Source: Rhodoplanes sp. Z2-YC6860
GTDB taxonomy: Bacteria; Pseudomonadota; Alphaproteobacteria; Rhizobiales; Xanthobacteraceae
Reading direction: 5' to 3'
Assembly: GCF_001579845.1 (NCBI RefSeq)
Contig: NZ_CP007440.1
Coordinates: 744,001-808,000 of the forward strand
DNA length: 64,000 nt
The notes under the pieces are model-generated. The model had not been told where the DNA came from. It searched no databases and saw only the letters and a list, made by a program, of their open reading frames with translations. Position 1 is the first letter of the stretch. Each line of letters begins with the position of its first letter. Made by a program: the position numbers and the translations under genes. This document shows, piece after piece, positions 16,642 to 27,100 of the stretch.

Positions 16642-17274
16642 TCAGTTTATGCTGCACAGCTGTGCAGGTTCTGCCGTATCTCCGCAAGAAGCTGGGCCCT
16701 CGCGGAAGCATTTGCATTCATGGTCGCTGATTTCCGGCTCGTCGAGCTGAAGCGGAACCCGACACGCCATCAGGGCCTTTCTGTCGCCGCTTCGATGCGT
16801 CAAGCCTCTCATGTGCCCGAACTCGTGGGCCCAAATCATCCCCGCCATCTTGGCGTTTGCAATGTCGGACACGATCATCGACTTGTGCTGGGCCGCGTCC
16901 TCTCCCGGGGCCGGGTCGAATGCACAGCCTTCGTGCATTTGCGAGACGCGGCAGAAATTGATCGGGAGGTCGACAACCTTGATGTCGAAATTCTCGCGAT
17001 GGACCGCGTCGCGGTCAGCGGCGTCTTCTATTTTTGATGGTGTCCTGGACGATTCGAACGCGCGGACGTGTCCCCGCCGCTTGAGCACCACATTGCATTT
17101 CTTCAGGACTTTCGAGGCTGCGGCCAGGATTTCGTCAACCTTGTCGTCGCTGAGGTGGATGCTCCTGTGATGCCCCACGGTCAATGGAATGGGGTCAGCC
17201 TCAACCGCAACGGCAGGCCCGGCCCACATCAGCAGGCCGAGCCACGCAGCCGCAACGGCGATTTTTGTTTTCAT
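16642..17274 (-). CDS. Secreted metzincin-like zinc protease
   Basis: 210 residues. The start at 17274 gives MKTKIAVAAAWLGLLMWAGP and a signal peptide cleaved near AVAVEA. The zinc site HEFGHMRGLTH near residue 160 fits HExxHxxGxxH of metzincins, with the third histidine present. About seven cysteines in the mature part suggest disulfides in the periplasm or outside. It is smaller than typical secreted metalloproteases and shows no propeptide or secretion domain. The substrate is unknown. It is not clearly part of the glycan cluster, from which it is separated by 120 bases. Confidence 0.7.
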   Translation of the reverse strand: MKTKIAVAAAWLGLLMWAGPAVAVEADPIPLTVGHHRSIHLSDDKVDEILAAASKVLKKCNVVLKRRGHVRAFESSRTPSKIEDAADRDAVHRENFDIKVVDLPINFCRVSQMHEGCAFDPAPGEDAAQHKSMIVSDIANAKMAGMIWAHEFGHMRGLTHRSGDRKALMACRVPLQLDEPEISDHECKCFREGPASCGDTAEPAQLCSIN

Positions 17275-17329
17275 CTCGCACCGACCCCGTTCAGGGTCAT
17301 GAACAAGCAACCGATATCGGAAAAATCCG

Positions 17330-17509
17330 TTACCGCTTGGCGCGAGCTTTCTTTTTCTTCTTACCCGCGAGCGCCTTGAGGCGCTTGTCGATAGCCTTGA
17401 TCTCGGCGGCAAGCTTGCGCTTCTTGCCCATGAGATCCTTCTTCATGGCGGCTTTCTGCTTCGCGCTCAGACCGCCTTTGGCCAAAAGCGACAGATCAAC
17501 TGTTCCCAT
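17330..17509 (-). CDS. Small Lys-rich basic protein
   Basis: 59 residues from ATG 17509, which has GAGGGG upstream; a longer frame to 17566 lacks a good site. After a short N-terminus (MGTVDLSLLAKGGLSAKQKA) the protein is a lysine- and alanine-rich predicted helix, ending in a poly-Lys/Arg tail. No domain is recognised. A nucleic-acid-binding role is possible from charge alone. It lies 55 bases upstream of the metzincin gene on the same strand. Confidence 0.55.
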   Translation of the reverse strand: MGTVDLSLLAKGGLSAKQKAAMKKDLMGKKRKLAAEIKAIDKRLKALAGKKKKKARAKR

Positions 17510-17760
17510 GTTCCCCTCGCTCCTTTCGGGTGCGATCCCGAACTTCAACTGTTGCACGAAAGTCAAAATATATCAATCAGACGAGGCGTGGCTGCCAGTC
17601 GCAATGGCGACCAATCCCGTAAAATCTGCAACAATCAGATCATTCGTCAGCAACTTAAATCGCTGGTCCGGTCCGGTGTACTGCCTCGGCCGGACGGGGT
17701 AAAATTGTCCGGACGTTGTCGCTAAGCCGATGACGGGGGAGCATTCTTTAGAGCGATACG

Positions 17761-20700
17761 ATGGACATCGGCCATTGGCTCAAAAATATCGGATTCGAAA
17801 AATACGAGACGATATTTGTCGAAAACGCCATCGATCACGATGTGCTGTTGGAGCTGACAGAGGCCGATCTCGAAAAGCTCGGAATGCCTCTGGGCGACCG
17901 CAAGCGCCTCCTTCGTGCGATTCGCGCGTTTGCCGAACCTCCGGATACCGGCCTCATAAGCGAAGGTGGCACGCTCCGGCGAAGTGGGCCCGGACGTGAG
18001 ATCGCTGCGGAGCGGCGCCATCTGACCGTGATGATCTGCGATCTGGTGAATTCGACAGCGCTGTCGGCCCGTCTCGATCCGGAAGACATGGGCGCCGTGA
18101 TGGATTCGTATCACGCGGCCTGCGCCCGCATCGTGCAGACGTATGAAGGCTTCCTGTCGGATTTCCGGGGCGACGGCATCTTCTGCTATTTCGGCTATCC
18201 CAGGGCTCACGAAGACGACGCCGAGCGAACGGTGCGCGCCGCGCTGGATATCGCAGCAGCCGTTCCCCGCATCGAGACGCCCGCCGGCGAAGCACTCGCG
18301 GTTCGGGTCGGCATTGCGACCGGCCTGGTCGTGGTCGGCGAGCTCGGCCGCGAAGGCGCGCTCTGGGACAATTACGTCATTGGCGATGCACCCAACATCG
18401 CGGCCCGCCTTCAAGGCCTGGCCGAGCCCGGCGGGGTCGTCGTTGCCAGCTCCACGCGCCGGCTGCTCGGCGGTCTGTTCCGGCTGCGCGACCTCGGCGA
18501 ACACAAGGTCAAAGGCATCGACGAGCCCATCGCAGCGTGGTCCGTTGAAGGCGTGTCGTCCTCGGAGAGCCGCTTCGAGGCGACCCACGTGACGCAGATG
18601 ACCGATCTGATCGGTCGCGACAAGGAGATGGACTTCCTGCTCGCTGCCCGGCAGCTGGCCTGGGATGGCGAAGGCCAGGTCGTGCTGATTTCAGGCGAAC
18701 CGGGCGTGGGCAAATCCCGAATCGCTGCGGCCCTTGCCGATCGGATCGCCGACGACCAGCACACCCGCTTGCGGTATCAATGTTCGCCTTATGACGCCAA
18801 CAGCGCGCTGCGCCCGTTGATCACGCAGATGGAGCGGGTGGCGGGATTTGGTTCGAACGACAGTCTCGACCAGCGCCTCGACAAGCTTGAAGCGGTGCTG
18901 GCTGGGTCGCCCGACGAAAATGTCGTGCCGCTGTTCGCCAAGCTGCTCTCCGTTCCTTACGAGCATCGCTATCCGTCGCTGACGCTGAGCCCGTCGCAGC
19001 AGCGGCGGCAGACTCTCGCGATCCTGCTCGATCAGCTTGAGAGCCTAGCGCGGCGGCAGCCAATCCTGCTGCTGTTCGAAGATATGCACTGGGCCGATGC
19101 CACTTCGCTCGAGCTGCTCGATCTGGCCATCGAACGGATTCGCAATCTGCCGATCCTCGCATTGCTGACGTTCCGGCCGCCGTTCGAGCCGCCATGGGGC
19201 GGTCTCGCCAACGTCAGGAGTCTTGTGATCGGCCGTCTCGGCCGCGACGACATCGAAAGCATGATCGCGGGCGTCGTCGGCGGCCGCGCGTTGCCTGCGG
19301 AAGTGACGAAGCAGATCGTCAACAAGACCGACGGCAACCCGCTGTTCGTCGAAGAGCTCACCAAGACGGTGCTGGAGTCCGGCATCCTCATCAAGGAAGA
19401 CGAGGGGTATCGGCTCGACGGCCCGCTGCCGCCGCTCGCGATCCCGGAAACGCTCCAGGATTCGTTGATGGCGCGTCTCGATCGCATGATGCCGGTGAAA
19501 GAGGTCAGCCAGATCGGCGCCGCGATCGGACGCGAATTTTCCTATGCCCTGGTGCATGCGCTGGTCGGTGTCGACGGAACCACCTTGCAGCACGCGTTGA
19601 GCCAGCTCGAGCAGGCGGAGCTTGTGTTCCGCCACGGCGAGCCGCCGGACGCGACCTATACGTTCAAGCACGCGCTGGTGCGGGACGCGGCCTATGAGAG
19701 CATGCTCAAGAGCCGGCGGCAGCAGTTGCACGGTCAGATCGCCCACGTGCTCGAAAACAAGTTCGGCGACTTCGTGGAGCGGCAGCCCGAGATCGTGGCG
19801 CACCACTTCACCGAAGGCGGGGTGCATGACGCCGCGATGGATTACTGGCTCAAGGCCGGCCGCCAGGCGCTCGACCGCTCGGCCAATGCCGAGGCCGTGA
19901 AGCACCTGCGCCGCGGCATCGAGCTTGCGCAATTGCAGGCGCAATCGGTCGATCGCGCACGCAAGGAGTTGGATTTTTATCTGGCTCTCGGTCCTGCTCT
20001 CGCCGCGACCGAGGGTTATGCCACGCCGCAAACGCTGAGCGTTTTCTCGCATGCCCGCAACCTGCTGGGCGATGGCGCCGATCCGGCCGAGCAGATGACC
20101 ATCCTGTGGGGCGTCTATCTCGCGCACCTGATGCGCGGAGAGAACATCGATGCGCTCGATGTCGCGCGCCAGTGCCTGGCCTTGGCGACAGCCCACAACC
20201 ATCCCGGCATGCTGGCGCTGGCCAACCGCTTCATGGGCCAGACGCTCTGGATGATGGGCGATTTCGTGGGCGCGCGCATTCATCTGGAGCGAACGCTGGA
20301 CCTGTGCGCGGCCAACCAGAACACGATCACGTCGTACCGGCGCTTCGGCGCCGACGACGAGGTCACGGCGCTGTCATCGCTGTCCCGTGCGCTCTGGATC
20401 CTCGGCTACCCGGATCGGGCGAGTTCGGCGGCGGAGCAGTCGCTGACGCGCGCGCGCAGCCTGGGCCTTGCATTCACCACCGCCTATGCGCTGGACGGCG
20501 AGGCGCTGCTGGGCGCCTTGGGTGCCGATCCCAAGCGAGCCACGGGTCACGCCAACGAGGCGATGGCGCACAGCATCGCCCACAGCCTGCCGGATTTCGA
20601 GCAGAGGGCGCGTTTCATGCAGGGCGCGCTTCTGACCCAAGGCGGCGATTCTCAACGCGGGCTGGAGCTGATACGCAGCGCTTTTGCGGCGATCGAAGGC

Positions 20701-21150
20701 ACCGACAAGAGCCGTACGACGCTCTATCTCGGCTACTCCGCTGCGGCTTTGGCCAAACTCGGGCAGACCAAGGCGGCGCTCGACATGCTTGGCGACGCGC
20801 TTCAAGCCGCGAACACCACCAATGAAAAGTTTTTCGCAGCCGAGCTGTACCGTCAGCGAGGCGAGATGCTGTTGGCGCAGGGCCGGGCCGGCGAGGCGGA
20901 GTCCGAGCTGCAGGCTGCCTTGACCATCGCGCGGAATCAGCAGGCCCGTTTGTGGGAGCTGCGCGCGGCCACGAGCCTCGGCAAGCATTGGCACGATGCC
21001 GGGAAGTCCTCCGAGGCCCGCGCGCTCCTGCAGCCGATTTACAGCTGGTTCAGCGAGGGGTTCGACACTGCGGATTTGAAGGCCGCAAAAGCGCTGCTGG
21101 ACGCGTTGGGACCCTCATCGGACACGCGGGCACAGAAGGCACGCATCTGA
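17761..21150 (+). CDS. SAM domain - class III nucleotide cyclase - AAA ATPase - TPR signalling protein
   Basis: 1129 residues with four parts. Residues 1-60 are a SAM domain (GHWLKNIGFEKYETIFVENA, ending GDRKRLLRAI). Residues about 80-270 are a class III adenylate/guanylate cyclase with the metal Asp in TVMICDLVNSTALS and the second in DFRGDGIFCYFG. From about 285 an ATPase module has Walker A SGEPGVGKSRIAA and Walker B LLLFEDMHWAD, like the ATPase of MalT/STAND-type regulators. The C-terminal 400 residues are TPR-like helical repeats. The product (cAMP or cGMP) and the signal are unknown. It is a monocistronic-looking gene converging on the NRPS gene. Confidence 0.87.
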   Translation: MDIGHWLKNIGFEKYETIFVENAIDHDVLLELTEADLEKLGMPLGDRKRLLRAIRAFAEPPDTGLISEGGTLRRSGPGREIAAERRHLTVMICDLVNSTALSARLDPEDMGAVMDSYHAACARIVQTYEGFLSDFRGDGIFCYFGYPRAHEDDAERTVRAALDIAAAVPRIETPAGEALAVRVGIATGLVVVGELGREGALWDNYVIGDAPNIAARLQGLAEPGGVVVASSTRRLLGGLFRLRDLGEHKVKGIDEPIAAWSVEGVSSSESRFEATHVTQMTDLIGRDKEMDFLLAARQLAWDGEGQVVLISGEPGVGKSRIAAALADRIADDQHTRLRYQCSPYDANSALRPLITQMERVAGFGSNDSLDQRLDKLEAVLAGSPDENVVPLFAKLLSVPYEHRYPSLTLSPSQQRRQTLAILLDQLESLARRQPILLLFEDMHWADATSLELLDLAIERIRNLPILALLTFRPPFEPPWGGLANVRSLVIGRLGRDDIESMIAGVVGGRALPAEVTKQIVNKTDGNPLFVEELTKTVLESGILIKEDEGYRLDGPLPPLAIPETLQDSLMARLDRMMPVKEVSQIGAAIGREFSYALVHALVGVDGTTLQHALSQLEQAELVFRHGEPPDATYTFKHALVRDAAYESMLKSRRQQLHGQIAHVLENKFGDFVERQPEIVAHHFTEGGVHDAAMDYWLKAGRQALDRSANAEAVKHLRRGIELAQLQAQSVDRARKELDFYLALGPALAATEGYATPQTLSVFSHARNLLGDGADPAEQMTILWGVYLAHLMRGENIDALDVARQCLALATAHNHPGMLALANRFMGQTLWMMGDFVGARIHLERTLDLCAANQNTITSYRRFGADDEVTALSSLSRALWILGYPDRASSAAEQSLTRARSLGLAFTTAYALDGEALLGALGADPKRATGHANEAMAHSIAHSLPDFEQRARFMQGALLTQGGDSQRGLELIRSAFAAIEGTDKSRTTLYLGYSAAALAKLGQTKAALDMLGDALQAANTTNEKFFAAELYRQRGEMLLAQGRAGEAESELQAALTIARNQQARLWELRAATSLGKHWHDAGKSSEARALLQPIYSWFSEGFDTADLKAAKALLDALGPSSDTRAQKARI

Positions 21151-21179
21151 GCGGCTCCTGAATCTTCGCCGCTGATCGC

Positions 21180-24100
21180 TCAGCAATCGCCAAGCCGGCC
21201 CAGCGGCGTTTCGGGGTCTGCAATCGCCCGTGTCAGGATCGCGGTGTAATCCTTCACCCATCGTGCGGCGGCTTTCGCTTCGAACAAGTCGCTCTTGAAG
21301 CTGCACGAGCCGACGATGCCGGCAGGCGATTCCTTGAGCATCACCGACAGCCAGGTCCGATCGATCGGCAAGGCGCGCTGTCCATCCGGATAAGCAAATG
21401 ATCGCACCGTGACGTTGGGCAGATTCAGCGGCTGGGAGGCGTTCTGCAGGACAAAAAACGCCTGGATGAGCGACGCCGGATCGAGTTCGCCATCCTTTGC
21501 AAGCTGCGCGGTCAGCACATCGAACGGAAGCTCCTGCCTGGCATAGGCGTCCACCACGGACTCGCGCACGCGACCGAGTGCGTCCGCGAACGACAGGTCT
21601 GGCCCCACGCGGGTGCGGGTCAGCGTGATGTTCATCAGCGGGCCGACGACGCGCTCCGTTCTCAGCTGGGAGCGATTCGCCATCGCGGTCGCGACGCAGA
21701 TGTCGTTGCGGCCGGTGCGGGCCAGCAGCAGCGACTTGAATCCCGTCAGCAGCGTCATGAACAAGGTGCAGCCATGGCTTTGGCTGAACGCGTTCAGCCG
21801 CGCGGCGAGATCGTTCGGTACCAGCAGCGGTTGGTGCACGACAGGCGAGCTCAGCAGCACTCCTTCGGTGTCGCCGTCGGTCGGGAATAGCGGCGAGGCT
21901 CCCTGCAGATGCTGCTTCCAGTAGCCCAGTTGTTCGGCCGCGGCGTCATGGGCGCACCACAGGCGCTGCCAGTGGGCGAATTCGGAAAACTGCAGCTCGG
22001 GCTTGGGCAACTGCGCCTGTCGGCCGGACGTCAGCGCCGCATAGACGGCCGAAACCTCTTCCATGAGAATTCCGATCGACCAACCGTCGACCACCACATG
22101 GTGCACGATCAGGATCAGCACGTGGTCATCGGGGGCGAGCCGCAACAGGCGCAGACGAATGAGCGGCGCACGGCTCACATCGAACGGCAGCCAGGCTTCC
22201 TCCTCGGCAATCAGCTCGGCCTTCTTGAGCAGCAGAGCCTTGCCGCGTTTCCCAGCCGCCGCCCGAGCGGCGAGATTTTTGACGGCGAACGGCAGTCTGG
22301 CGTCTGCGGCAGGCCCGATCTGCACGACCGGCCGGCCTTTCTTCCAGACGAATGCCGAGCGGAGCGAGTCGTGCCGGCGCGCGGCCTCCGCGAAAGCCTG
22401 TTCCAGAGCACGGGCGTTCAGCGGCCCCTGCAATCGAAAGGCAAATGGCAGGTTGAACTGCGGGAGCCCCGGAAGCGCGCGCTCTATTTTCAGCACTTGC
22501 TCCTGCATCAGCGACACCGGCTGAGGCCCCGTTCGATTGACGAGCGCGATCGCGGGCGCCGGCTTGGCCGTTTGTGCTTTTCGCGAGTCCTCGACCCGGA
22601 GGGCCAGCGCCGCAACGGTGGGCGCTTCGAAGAAGGCGCGGAGCGACAACGATACGCCGAATGAATCGGCAATCCGCGCTAGTGCGCGGCCCGCCAGCAA
22701 CGAATGCCCGCCCAGCTCGAAGAAGTTGTCGAAGGCCCCGATGGTCTTGACCTTGAGCAGGTCCGAAAGGATGCCGGCCAGCGTTTCTTCCGTGGCATTC
22801 CTTGGCGCCACGAAGTCGCCGCCCGCCATTTCAAGCTCGCCGCGGGTTCTTCGCAGAGCGGAGCGGTCGACTTTGCCGTGTGCAGTCAGCGGGATGCGAT
22901 CCAGATGGATGAAGCGCGCCGGGACCATGTACTCGGGAAGCCGGCCTTTGAGGAAATCGCGCAGGCTTTTGACGTCCGGTCGCGGGCCGTGAGCGACAAC
23001 ATGCGCAATGATCTGCGTGCCATCGCCGACCGCGTTGCGCGCCAGCACGACCGCGGCGTTGATCGCCGGAAGCTGTTCGAGAACGCGCTCGATCTCTTCG
23101 AGCTCGATGCGATAGCCGCGAATTTTCACCTGATGGTCGACGCGGCCGAGAAATTCCAGGGTGCCGTCGGCGCGCCAGCGCGCGAGGTCTCCGGTCCTGT
23201 ACAGGCGTGCATCGGGTTGTCGCGAGAACGGGTCGCGCAGGAAGCGCTGCTTCGTCTGCTCCGGATCGTTGAGATAGCCGCGGCCGACGCCGTCGCCGCC
23301 GACACACAGCTCGCCCGCAACACCGATCGGCATCGGCTGCAAATGCGCGTCCACGACGTAGAGCCGGGTGTTGGCGATCGCGCGGCCGATCGGCACCGTG
23401 GTGAGCGGGGCCGGCGCCGTGACGCGATACGTCGACACGGTGTCGGCGCATTCGGCCGGACCGTAGGCGTTGATCAGCGGCACGCCGGGGAAATGGCGGA
23501 GCCACTCGCGGCACAGATCGGGGGTGAGCGCCTCGCCGATGCAGGTGAGCGAGCGGAGGCGGCTGAGCGCGCGGTATGTGGGCTCGTCGGGCATGCGGTC
23601 GAGGATTGCGCGCAACAGCGACGGCACGATCTGCAGCACCGTCACGCCCTCGCGGTCGATCTCCCGCATCAGCAGCGCGGGATCCCGCACCACCTCGTTG
23701 GCGCAGACGTGCACGCGCGCTCCGACCATCGTGCCCGCGAGGAACTGCCAGACCGAAATGTCGAAGGTCTGCGGCGCCGTCTGTGCGATGACGTCGGATG
23801 CCGACAGCTCAAGTTCGGAAATCTTGGACAGCAGGTGGTTGCGCAGGCCCCGTTGCTCGACCATGGCGCCTTTGGGCACGCCGGTGGAGCCGGAGGTGTA
23901 GATCACATAGGCCAGGTCCGATGCAGACCCCCGCGCCGGAGATATGGGTTTGCGCGGCCTGGCCTCGATCAGCTTCGCGAGGCTCAGGATTTTTGGCCGT
24001 GACGCGAGCGGCTGCGCCGCGAGCGCTGTCTTCAGCAGCGATGAGCAACCGCGTCCCGCCAGGATCAACGGCGTGCGGCTGTGTTGAATGATCTGCGTCT

Positions 24101-27100
24101 GCCTCGCGGCCGGGAGCTTCGGATCGAGCGACAGGAATGCGCCGCCGGCGGTCTGCACCGCAATCATTGCAGCGAGAAGGTCGGCGCTGCGCTCGGCCAT
24201 CAGCACGACAACCACGTCGGGACCGACGCCCTCGGCGCTGAGCCGGGCGGCGATGGCCGAAACGCGCCGTGCCAGGGTTCGGTAATCGAGGCGGGCGCGC
24301 CCGGCCGATACCGCAATGGCCTCCGGCGTGCGCTCGGCCTGCTTGAAGAACCGTTCTGGCAGTGTGCTGCGCGCCGGAAGCGGCTTGTCGGTGTCGTTCC
24401 AATCGCTGATGACCCGCCGTCGTTCAGCGGCCGGAACGAGCGGTAGCTGGGAGATGTGCGCCTCGGGATTCGCAACGATGCCCTGCAGCAGGGTCTGCAA
24501 GTGCGTCGCGAGCCGCGTGATGGTGTCGGCGTCGAACAGTTCGGTGCCGTATTCGAGCCAACCGCTGAGACCGCCGTCGGCTTCCATCAGTTCAAGCAGC
24601 AGGTCGACCCTGGCGATACCCGGATCCACGTTGATCAGATGCGTCGATAGGCCCTGAAGCTCTGGCGTGATCGGCGGCGGATTTTGCATCAGGAACATCA
24701 CTTGAAACAGCGTGTTCCGGTCCGCACTGCGCGACACCTGGAGCGTCCGGAGAACCTCCTCGAACGGCACGTCCTGGTTCCGATAGGCGTCGAGCGTCAG
24801 TTGTCGCACGCGGCTCAAGACGTCGCCGAAGCTTGGATCGCCGGACAAATTTGTTCGCAGCACGATGGTGTTGGCGAACATTCCGAGCAGCGGCTCGAAC
24901 TGGACCTGGTTGCGGTTGGCGATCACCGATCCGACCGCGACGTCGTCATGCCGCGTATGCCGATGCAGCAGGCATTGGAATGCCGCGAGCAGCGTCATGA
25001 ACAGGGTCACGCGATGGTCCCGGCTCAAGGATTTCAACGCGCGCGACAGCTCAGGTGAAAATCTCAACGGGTGCCGGGCGCCACGTCCGGTTTGCGTGTC
25101 GGGCCGCGGCCGATCGGTTCGCAGCGGCAATGCGGTCACGCCTTCGAGCTGTGAACGCCAGTACGCCACTTGATCCGCGGCGGCGGGGGTCTCAAGCCAT
25201 GCCCGCTGCCATTCGACGAAATCACGGTACTGCGCGGCAAGCGCAGGCAGCGCGCTGGGAGAGTTCGTCAGATGCGCTTCATAAAGCGCCTCGATCTCCT
25301 TCCAGAACAGCCGCTGCGACCATCCGTCGTTGATCAGATGATGGAACTGGACCACCAGCGCATGGTCGTCCTCGTCGAGCTGAAGCAATTGAGCGCGCAA
25401 CAACGGCTGCGTTTCGATATCCAGCGGCTGGCGCAACAGCGCCAGCGCCCGTTGTTGCACGGCCGCGGCCCTTTTGCTCTTCGGGCACGGCCGCATGTCG
25501 AGCCGTTCGAGCCGTGGCTGGGCCGTACCGACGATTTGCAGCGGTTCGCCGGCGCGCTCGACAAACGTCGATCGGAGAACCTGGTGGCGCTCGCAAATCG
25601 AAGCGATGCTGGCTTCCAGCGCGCCGACATCGAGCCGGCCGGTCAGGCGAACCACCTCGAGAATGAGGTAGTTGTATCCGGTCGGATCGAGCCGGTGCAG
25701 AACATGCATGCGCTGTTGCGGGAACGACATACGGACGCCGCTTGCATCTGCCGGCGGGTCCTCCGGACTCAGTGGAATGCCGGAAGGGGCGGCTTCAGCC
25801 TGCTCGATGCGGGCCGCCAGCATCGCGGCCGTTGGCGCGTCGAACATGTCCTTGAACGAAAAGTCGACGCCGAACTGCCGCCGCAGGCGCGACCGCATCT
25901 GCGTCACGGTGATGGAATCAGCACCCAACGCGAAAACGTCCTGGTCGACGCCGACCCGATCGACTTCAAGCTGGTCAGCCCAGATTTCGGCGAGTTGCCG
26001 TTCGAGGAGTTTGGCCGGAGCGGGCGCGGTGCTCTCAGCTTTTGCCTCCGTTGTTGGTGTCGCGCCAAACAGCATGGCGCCCAAGCCCTCGCGCTTCACC
26101 TTCCCGGCGGCATTCTTGGGAATCGCGTCGACGAACCGGATCAGGCCGGGCACCTTGTAGCTCGCAAGCCGCTCGCTCGCGAACTTGCGAAGCGCTTGTT
26201 CGCTGATGCGGGCGTCCGGACCGAGCACGATGGCAGCGGCGACATCCTCGCCCAATCGCTCGTGGGGGACGCTGAACGCCACGGCTTCGATCACGTCGGG
26301 ATGCGCGAGAAACGCTGCCTCGACTTCAGCCGGTGCGACCTGCTGTCCGCCACGCTTGATGACGTCTTTGATGCGGCCAACGATGAAGAGATAGCCATCC
26401 CGGTCGAGGTAGCCGAGATCGCCGGTTCGGAACCAGCCATCGCGGAAGGCGGATTGCGTTGCCGCGATATCGTTGTCGTAGCCGCGCGTGATGGCGGGGC
26501 CGCGCAGCACGATTTCGCCGCGCTTGCCGGTCGCAAGCTTGCGGCCTTCGTCGTCGATGATCGCAATTTCGGCGCCGGCCGACTTGCCGACCGAGCCCGG
26601 CTTCCGCAATTCGAGCGTGTTGGCGGCGATCTGGGAGGCGGCTTCCGTCATGCCGTAGGTTTCGATCACCGGCACGCCGAACAGGCGCTCCAGATCGCGG
26701 AGCACCGTGACCGGCAAGGATGCGGAGGCGGATCGAACCACCCGCAACGAGCTTTTCAGAACGCGGAGCTTCCGGCGCACGGCTTCCGACAGCAGGGCGC
26801 GGTGGACCGAAGGGACGGCCGTGTACCAACTGGGACGAAATTCATCGAGCCAGCCGAAAAACGCAGCGGGATCGAATCCAGGCGTGCAGACCACGGTCGA
26901 GCCGGCGGCCAACGCGGTCAGAAGGCCCGAGATCAAGCCGTGCGCGTGAAACAGCGGCAACATGTTCAGCAGACGATCTTCGGGCCGAAGCCTCAAGGCC
27001 GCGCCGGCATTGTAGGCGGACGCGCAAACGCCGGCTTGCGTCAACGGCACGATCTTCGGCCGCGCTGTCGTGCCCGACGTCATCAGGACCAAAGCGTCGT

